DNA of 64,000 nt from Oxalobacteraceae bacterium CAVE-383 (GTDB lineage Bacteria; Pseudomonadota; Gammaproteobacteria; Burkholderiales; Burkholderiaceae_D), in assembly GCA_004134995.1 (NCBI GenBank), contig REGP01000001.1:1054001-1118000 (forward strand), read 5' to 3'. The translations under genes and the position numbers were made by a program. Positions 1-8,740 of this stretch are shown here, piece after piece. The first letter of the stretch is position 1, and each line of letters starts with the position of its first letter. The notes under the pieces are model-generated. The model searched no databases. It saw nothing but the letters and a program-made list of their open reading frames with translations, and was not told where the DNA came from.

Positions 1-742
1 CATCGACGGTGACCGCTTTTCCCATCCGCAATGTTGCGGTGCCGCTGTTTGCGATTGTCGCTGTTACATTGGTGGATTCCGTTACGTCCAGAATATCTTG
101 AGACGCCTCCAGCAGCACGCTCACCCGGGGCGCCGAATCGACGCCTACCTTCATATCCGCGACTGCGCTGACATCGGTGTTCTCCACCGAGGCAACGACA
201 CCGATCTTATAAACCTTTCCTTCTGTACTTTGGTCCGGCACCATTCCAGTCAATATGAAGAAATCGTCGCCGGCATATGCAAGATATCCGGTTTGATTTT
301 TTTCAACGACAAAATCATCTCCATCTTTGCGGCCATTCTTGTTGATATCCCGAATCAGGACGGCCGTATCCGAAAAATCACCGTTAATCGCCAACGTATA
401 AGATGCCCCGACATTACCCATGTTATGAAGTATCAGGGGAATGGAGAAACGTTGTCCCGCTTGAACCGATACTTCCGTTTCATAACTGAATGCCAGTGCC
501 TGAACCGGCGATATATCAACCGTGACCATGTTCGAATACATATGTTTCGGCAAGGGATCGTCAGGCACATAAAATTTTATTTCTGCCTGTGTCTTCAAGG
601 GATTTGCCGCATCTGGCGGCAGGGATGCCGCGTGGACGGAAGCAGGAAGAAGCAAAAGAAGCGCCATCAAAGCCAACAGGGACTGCAGAAATCTTTGTAA
701 AACTTCGGACGATGCCAAAAATAAATCACTAACGAATTTCAT
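1..742 (-). CDS. Exported Ig-like/DUF11-type repeat protein, C-terminal part beyond window
   Basis: The frame is open from an ATG to the window edge (about 247 codons) and the gene continues to the left. The N-terminus has a long hydrophobic core at about residues 21-38 ending in a signal-peptidase-like VHAAS site, so export is likely. The mature part reads as beta-rich modules with phrases such as 'LHNMGNVGASYTL', typical of CARDB/DUF11-like adhesive or scaffold domains. Residues 132-143 (DINKNGRKDGDD) match a calcium-binding loop of dockerin/EF-hand type. It is the last visible of three co-oriented genes for similar exported proteins. No strong ribosome binding site precedes the chosen start, so the N-terminus could be shorter. 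Function is unknown; surface or matrix protein is an inference. Confidence 0.75.
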   Translation of the reverse strand, partial: MKFVSDLFLASSEVLQRFLQSLLALMALLLLLPASVHAASLPPDAANPLKTQAEIKFYVPDDPLPKHMYSNMVTVDISPVQALAFSYETEVSVQAGQRFSIPLILHNMGNVGASYTLAINGDFSDTAVLIRDINKNGRKDGDDFVVEKNQTGYLAYAGDDFFILTGMVPDQSTEGKVYKIGVVASVENTDVSAVADMKVGVDSAPRVSVLLEASQDILDVTESTNVTATIANSGTATLRMGKAVTVD

Positions 743-921
743 TGATTAAGGTACTTGCTATCCGGAAGAAAATGAGTGCGATCCCCTTCGCAATAAATAT
801 CGTCGAAATATCTGGTTACGGAACGCTTCACTCTGAAGTCGCGCCAGCGAGAAGAAAACTACATGCGCCAAATCACAATGTGATCAGGCGACACGCAGTC
901 GAATAAAAAATGAAACTTGCG

Positions 922-3471
922 CTATTTTCTGAAATTAACGGTGACGGGATAGGTCAGGAGCAACGAGGTATCCGGTTCTAAATCGACGCCCTGCGTGACG
1001 ATCTTCCCTCCGTCAATTTTTGGCGACGCTTCAGGCATATTGGCTTGAGCGCCATCGGCATAGGAGCTATGTTCGGGAATCGGATCGGCGATCTGGACGC
1101 TGTGCACGGTAGCCGAAGCGGGCAGATTGGTGACGCTGATCCGATACCAGATACAGTCCCCATCATTGACTTTCGCATTCGTTGCCTTCGAGAAGTTCCT
1201 TGGTACGGCGCTGCTCCCACAGTCCATGGGAACGGGTGACTTGACCACGGCGACTTCCTTGACAACCACCAAGCCGCTATCGTCCAGAACCAATGTCACG
1301 ATAGTCGACGCCTTGCTCTTGTTGTCGCCACCGCCTACCTCGCGCAAGCCGAGTGTCAGCGACCAGTGGCGATCGATCGAGACATCTTGTGGAATAGCAA
1401 TTTTTACAAAGACATCCTTGCTGCCGCCGCTTTTCAATTCCGGCAATACCAGGGAGTGCTCCCAATTCCGCTCGTCATAGGAAAACGCAGTTGGCCAGGT
1501 ATTGGTTGCCGCCGCCGGATCCATCGTGTCATGCCAAAGTTCATATACGTTACTCGCCATGTTGCCGCCACGATTGACTATTCTGACTGTCAATGCAGCA
1601 TCGCCGCCGGGCGTGCCGCTGCTGTCATAGGCGGTGCTGGCAAATTCAATCACGGGCATCTTCAAAATCGTGATGGATGCGGACGTTTGCGCACTGCGGG
1701 CGGAGTCGCTGACGACAACTTTGCTTTCCAGCCGGCTGATTCCTCGTAAATCGGCCACCACGCAAAACGTCTTGCCTTCCGAATCGATCGGGCCGGAATT
1801 GCTTATCGGCGCCCCACAGCCCGGATTGATATAAGGCCTGATGGTGAAGCCTTTATCGGCGAAACGCATCTGATATTCATGAGTCAACTTATCGGTGCTG
1901 TCCGCGTTACTGATATTCATGTAAAACCGCTTTACATCTGCTCCGTCATCGATTGTCAGTTTCTTGACCGCCGGCTCCATATCATCCGTATTGGCGAATT
2001 TGACAACGGGACCGCTGCCCGAAATAACCTTGACGATCGTCAATACCTGAATAAGCGGCTCCACGGTTCTGGCATTCAATGCCTTGAATCTGAATTGGAC
2101 ATTTTGTTCGACATCACTGGTACGGCCATCCCGTAATTGCACGGCGATCTTGAACTTCAGTTCCCCATTGGACGGAATCGGACCGATCTCGGGCAAGCCT
2201 TGCGCGCCGATCCGGAGCGCCGCGGCGCCGGCTGCATCCATGGGCGTCACTTTCGCAATCAACTCGCCTTTGCTGTCGGTAAGTTCCTGGATGACGAATG
2301 TATCGTCAAATGTGCTTTTGTTTCGGAGAACCAGATCGTATTGCACCGTCTCGCCCGACAACGCTTGATCTATGCGCGTAAAATCGCGGCTGGGCCCATC
2401 TTTGCTGTTGCCGAAGACTTCCAATTCCGGCTGAACTTCCATATGGTCGAACCGAATGACGAAACCTGTGGACTTCTCAAGGCTATCGTTTCCCGACAAA
2501 GGCTTGATGGCAGCCTGATCGGCCTCTCCGTATTTGGCGAACATGACGATTTCGTCGCCCCGGTGTGCGTCATCGATATGGATGGGCATTTGAATCAGAT
2601 AGCTGCCGTTCGCGCCGACTTCATGCTTGATTTTGAAAAGCGTGTCGTCACTTCCGTCGAATTCCTCCGGCCGCAAGATGCTTCTGTTGAACGAGGCGCG
2701 CGCGCCGACTTTGTACTTCAACGGCTTCGATACATCCTTGCTATTGACTGCCCACATCTGAAAATAGCCGACCTTGTTGGTAAGCCCGCCGTTCACGCGG
2801 AACGTCACCCAGGTATCCTTCTTATTGTTCAGCTTCGCCGCACCGATGGGCACGACAGAGAACGGCCTGCGCCCGATCACCAATGCATCCGCCGAGACAT
2901 CCGAGGAACGTCCGCCCTTGGTTGCAACGTCCAATTCGGTGCTGAGCAAATCGTCGTTCTGCGCGGATTTAGGTATAGGCATGCGCAAAACAAAATACTT
3001 CTGCCCTCCTCCCGCATCCAGGCCCTTCAGCGTAAAAGGGACCGGATTGCCGGCGCTGCTTTCGACGCCGGTACCCGGACGCGCTGCGCCGCCGGCATCG
3101 GCCGAAAAGAAGGTGATTTTGTCGACCTGATTGGGAAATTTCTTGACCGAAAACGTCACATCGTCGATGCCGTTCCCGACATTTTTTACCTGGAATGGAA
3201 TATCGGCGTTTTCCCCTCTTTCCGCGCGGGCAGGGTTGCGCATGGCAGTCACCTCAACTTGATACACCTGCGCAATCGTCGTCAGCACGATATCGCTTTC
3301 CCGCGTATGCAGGATGTCGGATGCATCTTTATAGGTAATGGTGGCCTTGGTGCCGATCGACATGCCTGCTTTTGGCATCATTGCATGCGACATCTGCACT
3401 GACGACATCGTTAATAAGCTCAACAACAGAACACGAAATATTTTTATCAAAATCTTATTGGCAATCGTCAT
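922..3471 (-). CDS. Large exported multi-domain Ig-like/DUF11 protein
   Basis: This is an 849-residue protein with an N-terminal signal peptide (hydrophobic core about residues 8-25, then SHAM). The rest is a series of beta-sandwich-like modules. Recurring 'VKNVGNG', 'LRNKSTFDD' and 'IVNRGGN' phrases are the usual signature of CARDB/NEW3/DUF11 domains that discuss unequal or infinite extension outside the cell. The last ~110 residues hold a cysteine pair and a clear DUF11-type module (YRISVTNLPASATVHSVQI). No transmembrane anchor, LPXTG or autotransporter barrel is visible, so how it is held at the surface is unclear. It lies 17 bp downstream of the small DUF11 gene and is surely co-transcribed with it. 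A surface/matrix role is inferred; no enzyme motif was seen. Confidence 0.8.
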   Translation of the reverse strand: MTIANKILIKIFRVLLLSLLTMSSVQMSHAMMPKAGMSIGTKATITYKDASDILHTRESDIVLTTIAQVYQVEVTAMRNPARAERGENADIPFQVKNVGNGIDDVTFSVKKFPNQVDKITFFSADAGGAARPGTGVESSAGNPVPFTLKGLDAGGGQKYFVLRMPIPKSAQNDDLLSTELDVATKGGRSSDVSADALVIGRRPFSVVPIGAAKLNNKKDTWVTFRVNGGLTNKVGYFQMWAVNSKDVSKPLKYKVGARASFNRSILRPEEFDGSDDTLFKIKHEVGANGSYLIQMPIHIDDAHRGDEIVMFAKYGEADQAAIKPLSGNDSLEKSTGFVIRFDHMEVQPELEVFGNSKDGPSRDFTRIDQALSGETVQYDLVLRNKSTFDDTFVIQELTDSKGELIAKVTPMDAAGAAALRIGAQGLPEIGPIPSNGELKFKIAVQLRDGRTSDVEQNVQFRFKALNARTVEPLIQVLTIVKVISGSGPVVKFANTDDMEPAVKKLTIDDGADVKRFYMNISNADSTDKLTHEYQMRFADKGFTIRPYINPGCGAPISNSGPIDSEGKTFCVVADLRGISRLESKVVVSDSARSAQTSASITILKMPVIEFASTAYDSSGTPGGDAALTVRIVNRGGNMASNVYELWHDTMDPAAATNTWPTAFSYDERNWEHSLVLPELKSGGSKDVFVKIAIPQDVSIDRHWSLTLGLREVGGGDNKSKASTIVTLVLDDSGLVVVKEVAVVKSPVPMDCGSSAVPRNFSKATNAKVNDGDCIWYRISVTNLPASATVHSVQIADPIPEHSSYADGAQANMPEASPKIDGGKIVTQGVDLEPDTSLLLTYPVTVNFRK

Positions 3472-3488
3472 GCAGCTTCCCTAATTGA

Positions 3489-4037
3489 TTATTGCAAAAT
3501 CGAGGGCCCGGCCTGAACGTTCAGGGGCACATTGGGCAAATCTTTTGCAGTCACGCTGTCGACCACGACGCGCGCGCTGACGGAAAATGATTCTTTTGGC
3601 GCCAGCTTTGCAACGCGCCATCGCAAGGCGCCGTAATGATTGACGGCGGCAGCCTTGCCTTTGGAGGGATGGAGGGAGAGCGGCGAATACCGGTCCTTGG
3701 CCGATCGGTTGCTGGCCTCGGGATTTATCGGGTCGGGGGAATCCACAACGAGGGTTGTGTGCTCCGGCAACGGCAATATCGCCGATAGCTCTTTCAGCGT
3801 TGCATTTCCAACGTTTTCATATACGGCACGATATTCCAGCACATCGCCCGGTTCCGCACGGGAAGCATCGATTCGACGATCCTCGCCGTGCGCGCGGACA
3901 ATTTTCTTTACGGTCAATGCAATGTTCAGAGGCAATTGCTGTCTTGCGGCGCCCGGGACGGCGGGCGCTTCAGCTAACGCAATCGTGCCTTGCATCAGCA
4001 TCCATGCCAGAAAGGCGGCGGTCGTTGGTATCTTCAA
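3489..4037 (-). CDS. Small exported DUF11-domain protein
   Basis: The product has 182 residues with a signal peptide (residues 1-22, ending IALAEA) and a single DUF11-like module. The segment 'GDVLEYRAVYENVGNATLKE' followed by 'LPEHTTLV' is characteristic of that family, in which such modules are usually chained in surface proteins. It is the first gene of the leftward three-gene set and is followed after 17 bp by the large multi-domain gene. The two may form parts of one extracellular assembly, for example a small subunit or chaperoned partner, but this is inference. Upstream is an AT-rich gap shared with a divergent two-component system, which is a plausible regulator. Confidence 0.75.
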   Translation of the reverse strand: MKIPTTAAFLAWMLMQGTIALAEAPAVPGAARQQLPLNIALTVKKIVRAHGEDRRIDASRAEPGDVLEYRAVYENVGNATLKELSAILPLPEHTTLVVDSPDPINPEASNRSAKDRYSPLSLHPSKGKAAAVNHYGALRWRVAKLAPKESFSVSARVVVDSVTAKDLPNVPLNVQAGPSILQ

Positions 4038-4710
4038 ATTTAATCCACTTAAAATCGCCGCGCCTCAATCAATCATCGAGAAGGCGCCGCATTAAAATCA
4101 GGTGGTTATTTTGGGATGTGAATATCGACAAAAACAGGTAAAAAATCCCTAAAACAATAATGGGATATTTCCTAATTAAATATATCTCCGGCATATGTAG
4201 CATGAAAAAATATCGCTCGGCGATGTCACGCTTTGAAAGAGATCGGACAAGTAGGAGTAATCCTATTTGAATGACCATGCTTAAAAAGACATAGCCGAAT
4301 ATGTAGGAACAGCGGATATCACAATTGCTTTAAAAAAAATAGTTTCACCAACAATTCAAAGCAATGGACGTCTTCGCAAATCAGGTTTCCCAGTACGATT
4401 TTCGGCGCGATGAATGGCCCGCTCGATGCATCATGCTTTAACTTAAACAAGCTAAATTGTTTTTGAACTTCAAAGAATTCATTGCCATAATTTATAAGCG
4501 CTCACTACAGAAAACGAAATATAAAAAGCCATAAAAAATTGTAGTTGTTTCTCTTGTTAAAGATAGACAATACTCATCCATCGAAATTGGCGCACCTGAT
4601 TTTTCTCTCGGATTTCAGTTGGGTTTCAGTTGAATTTCAGTCGATTCCCGCACGCATCTTGCCGCACATATCGAACAAGCCGGACACCGAATTAATTAAG
4701 CAGACCACAC
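4038..4710. other. AT-rich intergenic region between divergent surface-protein genes and two-component system
   Basis: This 673 bp gap has no convincing gene. Short open frames (a 69-codon leftward one and a 63-codon rightward one) lack ribosome binding sites and recognisable composition. It must carry the promoters of both the leftward exported-protein genes and the rightward regulator gene. The only clear structure is a tandem array of three 11-bp units just before the regulator. Base composition is distinctly AT-rich compared with the flanking kinase gene. Confidence 0.6.
4611..4643 (+). repeat. Three tandem 11-bp units upstream of response regulator
   Basis: Three consecutive units GATTTCAGTTG, GGTTTCAGTTG and AATTTCAGTCG share the core TTTCAGTYG. 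The 11-bp period is close to one DNA helical turn, so a protein could bind the same face repeatedly. The array ends about 67 bp before the regulator start codon. It may be an operator for this regulator or another factor; this is inference from position and spacing only. Confidence 0.6.
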
Positions 4711-5367
4711 ATGTTGAATCGCAAATCCACGTATAAAATCGTCGTCGCCGACGATCACTCCATTGTCACTTCGGGTGTCAGCCAGGTTATTTCCAGTCAT
4801 TCCAATATCGAGATCGCCGGCGCCGCAAAAACCATCGAGAGTCTCTTCTCACTGCTGGAAAAGCAGGAATGCGACGTACTTATTTGCGACTACGCTTTCG
4901 CCGACGACAATAAACCGGACGGCCTGCTTTTATTCGACCGGCTGCTGCGCAGCTTTCCTGACATCAAGGTAATTGCCTACACCATGCACGATAATTTTCC
5001 GTCCGTTAAACGCGCGCTCGACCTCGGCCTTCACGGCTTCGTGAGCAAGGCATCCGATCTCGACTGTCTGGTGGCGGCAATCAATGCCGTGATGCTGGGG
5101 GAGATATACACCGATCCCAAAACGACGCAGATATTGTTGAAGCGCATTCTGGCGGGAACCTCGTTCTCTTTGCAAAAGCCGCTTTCCGCGAGGGAAACCG
5201 AGGTCGTTCGCATGCTGGCCAACGGCATGAAGGTTGGCCAGATCGCCAGCATTACCAATCGCAGCCTGAAAACCATCAGCACGCAAAAGAAATCCGCCAT
5301 GAAAAAATTGGGAACCGATACCAACGTGCAATTGATTGAAGAATTCAAAAAGATGTTCAATAGCTGA
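4711..5367 (+). CDS. LuxR/NarL-family response regulator, RcsB/BvgA-like
   Basis: The 218-residue product has an N-terminal receiver domain with the acidic pair D14-D15, the phospho-acceptor D60 (context LICDYAF) and K103-like switch lysine (FVSKASD). A C-terminal LuxR helix-turn-helix follows (LSARETEVVRMLANGM ... KTISTQKKSAMKKLG). The recognition-helix region 'KTISTQKKSAMKKLG' closely resembles E. coli RcsB. The gene is immediately followed by a hybrid kinase with its own histidine phosphotransfer domain, so a four-step phosphorelay ending on this protein is expected. Targets are unknown; the divergent exported-protein genes are the obvious candidates by position. Confidence 0.9.
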   Translation: MLNRKSTYKIVVADDHSIVTSGVSQVISSHSNIEIAGAAKTIESLFSLLEKQECDVLICDYAFADDNKPDGLLLFDRLLRSFPDIKVIAYTMHDNFPSVKRALDLGLHGFVSKASDLDCLVAAINAVMLGEIYTDPKTTQILLKRILAGTSFSLQKPLSARETEVVRMLANGMKVGQIASITNRSLKTISTQKKSAMKKLGTDTNVQLIEEFKKMFNS

Positions 5368-5383
5368 CGGCGACTGTTTTTCA

Positions 5384-8300
5384 GTGAGCAATAATGCGTT
5401 CGCCGGCGACATTCCGGAAGATAACGGCAGTGTTCCTTCATATAACCGCAGCTTGCTCAATGCTGTCGGATTGGCCCTGTCGTTCGCAGTGCTGGCGATT
5501 TCCGCCGCACTGGCCTGGGATCAAATGAGCCTCGTCATCGACAACATCCAGCGCCGGGACTATGTCGAACAGCTGGACATACTGAAAAACAACCAGCGCA
5601 AGCTTGTATACAGCCTGGATCAAACCGCCAGATTGCATAGCCGCCTATTGGTGGAACAGCATCGTTCGGATATCTGCGAAGCCGACATCGTATTTCCCGG
5701 CGAACTGAATATTCCGCCCGAGGACAGGGCCGGCAATCCGAATACCGACCTGCATATCACGACCACGCTCGGCGACACCGGCTGCGCCTCGCGCTTCCGC
5801 CTGCTGCGCAGACTGTCTCGCAGCCTGGCGATTTCCATTCATAGCTTCTGGAACGACGACGCGATCAGCAATTACACCTTCGATTTAAAAGGCCGATTTT
5901 TGGCGCAAAGCCATCGGTTTGCCGACGTGGTGGCGGCGGGCGAAGGCATGAGGCGGGAACAAATAGCAATCGCGACGGCGCCCCTGGAGGCGGTTTTGCA
6001 GCGTATGAAGAAAACCGCAGGACCGCCCGCCTTGCCATTTTTTACCGGTCTGCATCGCAGAAACGCCGACAGGGAAGAAGTGCTGAGCATCGGCGTGCCG
6101 ATCTACAACAAGGAAAAACTGCTTGCGATCACAGCTCTTGACATCGAGCAGCGCGCCTTCAATCGCGTGTTCATGCAAGGCGGCAGGCTGCCAGGATTTT
6201 TCGTGTTCGATACCAGCCGTTCGTCGCCTGCCTTGCTCAACAACATAGCCGATAGCGAGTATCCGCTGGCGCAATCCATTGTGAAACACTGGAACGCCAT
6301 CAATATGGTGACGCGCGACATGACCGCGACAAAAATCGGGCACCGGTTTTATCTTGCGGAAACCATACCCGGCACGCCTTGGGTCGCCGTCTACAGTTTC
6401 AGCTTCGGCGATATATTCCTGGCGTCGGAGTCCTTATGGATGTGGATCGGCTTTTCGATGTTCGGCGCATTGTTGCTGCTCTGGATCGGCATTCATCTGA
6501 TCAACCGGCATATGCTGGTGCCTTTGAACATGGCCTCGCAACGCATTGCGGCCAGCGAGAATTTGAACCGGACCATTATTGCCACGGCCCCGGTCGGCCT
6601 GTGCATGCTGGATCTGCAAACCATGCAGGTGCTGCTGACCAATGATCTGGCCCGTTCCTATGCAGCACGCTGGGGACAGCGACCCGGCCTGGCCCTCAGC
6701 ATCCTGCAAGCGCATGCCGCTATCGCCGGCGCCGCATCCCGTTCCGAACGGCCGGTTACCTATACCGAATTGCCGACGCCGGAAGACATCGACGCACCGC
6801 CCTTGCTCGCGGCATTTTCGCAGGTCACATATCGCGAACGCGAAATACTGTTGTGCGGGCTGTCCGACATCACCAGACAAAAAGAAGCCGAGGCCATGCT
6901 GCGGCGCGCGCGCCATAGCGCCGATGAGGCCAACATCGCCAAGTCGATGTTCCTGGCGACCATCAGCCATGAAATAAGGACGCCGCTGCACGGTGCGATG
7001 GGCAATCTGGAATTACTCGAAAATACGCCGCTGTCGCCGTCGCAGCACAGCACCATCGATACCATCAACCGGGCTTTTTTTTCCCTGCTGCAGATCGTCA
7101 ATAACGTATTGGATCTTTCCAAGGCAGGCGCCGATCAATTGCGCTTGAGCGGCGAGGCAGTCGATCCGATCGCCCTGCTGGAAGAAGTTGCCCGCACCTT
7201 CGCGCCATGCATCGTAAAAAAACAGCTTGAATTCTTTTGCCTGCTCGATAACCGCTTGCCGAAGCGGCTGATCGGCGATGAAACACGGCTGCGTCAGATA
7301 TTCAATAATCTGCTGTCGAACGCGGTCAAATTTACCGGCAGCGGAAAGATCGTCATGCGCGCCGATTTCAAGGAAATAGCCGCCGGCGTCTGCCGTTTCG
7401 CCGTGCAAGTCATCGACAGCGGCATCGGCATTTCGGAACACGATCAAAAAAAACTTTTCTCCCCGTTTCAACAGGCCAACAAAACCATAGCCGGCAATTT
7501 CGGCGGCACCGGACTCGGCCTCTCGCTGATCAAGAATTTGTGCGAAGCGATGGGCGGCACGATTAAGGTCGACAGCCGCGAACATCAGGGCGCTAGTTTC
7601 ACTGTCGGATTAGGGCTGCCGGTGGCGCAAGCGGAAGCCGGCGTGCAATGGCCCGCATTGGATGGACTCGTCATCGCATTGCGCTGCGACGACCATGCAT
7701 GGCGCAAGCAGTTGCAACAGCAGCTTGAATCGGCCGGCGCCTGCATACTGCCGGCCGCCCGCAACGATGCGGCATCGAAAGATGCCGCCCCGCTTCCGAT
7801 ATCTTGCGACACATTTTTGCTTGCCTGCCAAGACAGTCAAATAGCAGGGTACCTGCCGGATCTGGCAAATTATCCGGATGCCCGGCATGTCATCGTAACG
7901 CCACTGGGCCCTTTGCCTCCGGAACGGGAAGGCGCCTGCATCCGCGTTTCCGCACTCTCTCAACGCGAATTACTATCGGCGGTCGATCCCGGCTTCGAAC
8001 CCGTCCCCATGCGCAGCCGCGCAGACACTGAAAAAATCGCCTCATGTCCGGACATCGCCCCGGCCGCTCCAGCCGACACGGCATCGCTCAACATCCTGCT
8101 GGTTGAGGATGATTTGACCAATGTGGCGTTGGCGCAGCAACAATTGGCCATGCTGGGTTATAACAATATCGATCTGGCGAAAAATGGTCTGGATGCCCTG
8201 GACAAATGCAATGAGAAAATCTATCAACTGATACTGACGGATCAATTCATGCCGGGAATGGATGGCAATCTGCTGGCTGCCGCGCTGCGGGAAAAATCCT

Positions 8301-8737
8301 ATCCGGTCAAGATCGTCATGATTACGGCCAGCCGTCCAAGTCCGGAGGACCGCCGCAACCTGGATGCCGTATTGATCAAACCGGCCTCGCTGGGTCAATT
8401 ACGCAGCGTACTGGACAGCCACTGCACGCAGTCGACGGATATGGAGCGGCCCGCGACGCCGCCCAGCCAGACAATTTTATGGAATGCATTCCTGCAGGAT
8501 TATGAAAACACCTTCGACACGCTGGAAGCCGCGGCGCGCAATGGCGAGCGGGCTAAATGCCTGGAGCAATTGCACAAATTAAGAGGCGCCCTGGAAATTT
8601 TGCGGCAGCCGCTGGCAAAGGAGGTTGCGATACTCGAACGCCGCAGTAAAACGATCCCCCTCAACAAACTGACGGGGGCCTATCGCGTATTGCGGCAGAC
8701 GCTCGATTGCCTGGTCGCGGACCGGCAGGACCAATGA
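5384..8737 (+). CDS. Hybrid sensor histidine kinase with PAS, two receiver-like domains and HPt (RcsC/BvgS-like)
   Basis: Order of parts: transmembrane segment at about residues 25-45, a periplasmic sensor of ~290 residues, a second membrane segment (MWIGFSMFGALLLLWIGI), a PAS-like segment, then a HisKA domain with phospho-accepting H529 (ATISHEIRTPLHG). A HATPase follows (N box NLLSNAVKF; DSGIGIS; GGTGLGLSL). Next come a degenerate receiver-like segment, a good receiver with D953 (LILTDQFMPGMDG), and a C-terminal HPt-like helix with H1064 (LHKLRGALEIL). Such unorthodox kinases pass phosphate His-Asp-His-Asp to a LuxR-type regulator, here the gene 16 bp upstream. The chosen start is GTG; an upstream in-frame TTG at 5336 overlaps the regulator and lacks a ribosome binding site. 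Signal is unknown. Confidence 0.88.
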   Translation: MSNNAFAGDIPEDNGSVPSYNRSLLNAVGLALSFAVLAISAALAWDQMSLVIDNIQRRDYVEQLDILKNNQRKLVYSLDQTARLHSRLLVEQHRSDICEADIVFPGELNIPPEDRAGNPNTDLHITTTLGDTGCASRFRLLRRLSRSLAISIHSFWNDDAISNYTFDLKGRFLAQSHRFADVVAAGEGMRREQIAIATAPLEAVLQRMKKTAGPPALPFFTGLHRRNADREEVLSIGVPIYNKEKLLAITALDIEQRAFNRVFMQGGRLPGFFVFDTSRSSPALLNNIADSEYPLAQSIVKHWNAINMVTRDMTATKIGHRFYLAETIPGTPWVAVYSFSFGDIFLASESLWMWIGFSMFGALLLLWIGIHLINRHMLVPLNMASQRIAASENLNRTIIATAPVGLCMLDLQTMQVLLTNDLARSYAARWGQRPGLALSILQAHAAIAGAASRSERPVTYTELPTPEDIDAPPLLAAFSQVTYREREILLCGLSDITRQKEAEAMLRRARHSADEANIAKSMFLATISHEIRTPLHGAMGNLELLENTPLSPSQHSTIDTINRAFFSLLQIVNNVLDLSKAGADQLRLSGEAVDPIALLEEVARTFAPCIVKKQLEFFCLLDNRLPKRLIGDETRLRQIFNNLLSNAVKFTGSGKIVMRADFKEIAAGVCRFAVQVIDSGIGISEHDQKKLFSPFQQANKTIAGNFGGTGLGLSLIKNLCEAMGGTIKVDSREHQGASFTVGLGLPVAQAEAGVQWPALDGLVIALRCDDHAWRKQLQQQLESAGACILPAARNDAASKDAAPLPISCDTFLLACQDSQIAGYLPDLANYPDARHVIVTPLGPLPPEREGACIRVSALSQRELLSAVDPGFEPVPMRSRADTEKIASCPDIAPAAPADTASLNILLVEDDLTNVALAQQQLAMLGYNNIDLAKNGLDALDKCNEKIYQLILTDQFMPGMDGNLLAAALREKSYPVKIVMITASRPSPEDRRNLDAVLIKPASLGQLRSVLDSHCTQSTDMERPATPPSQTILWNAFLQDYENTFDTLEAAARNGERAKCLEQLHKLRGALEILRQPLAKEVAILERRSKTIPLNKLTGAYRVLRQTLDCLVADRQDQ

Positions 8738-8740
8738 CGT

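Noticed and set aside
98..700. Rightward 200-codon open frame
   Set aside because: It is antisense to the partial exported-protein gene, which has a signal peptide and coherent family phrases; the rightward translation is Arg/His/Cys-rich without motifs.
2137..3402. Rightward 421-codon open frame
   Set aside because: Antisense shadow of the large exported protein gene; no motif or ribosome binding site.
4069..4278. Leftward 69-codon hydrophobic open frame upstream of the DUF11 genes
   Set aside because: No ribosome binding site and AT-rich composition produces hydrophobic codons by chance; not supported as a gene.
4545..4736. Rightward 63-codon open frame overlapping the regulator start
   Set aside because: It runs through the 11-bp repeats and into the regulator gene in another frame; no supporting signal.
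5336..5383. TTG start for the hybrid kinase overlapping the regulator
   Set aside because: No ribosome binding site; the added residues overlap regulator codons and look unlike a membrane-protein N-terminus. It cannot be fully excluded.
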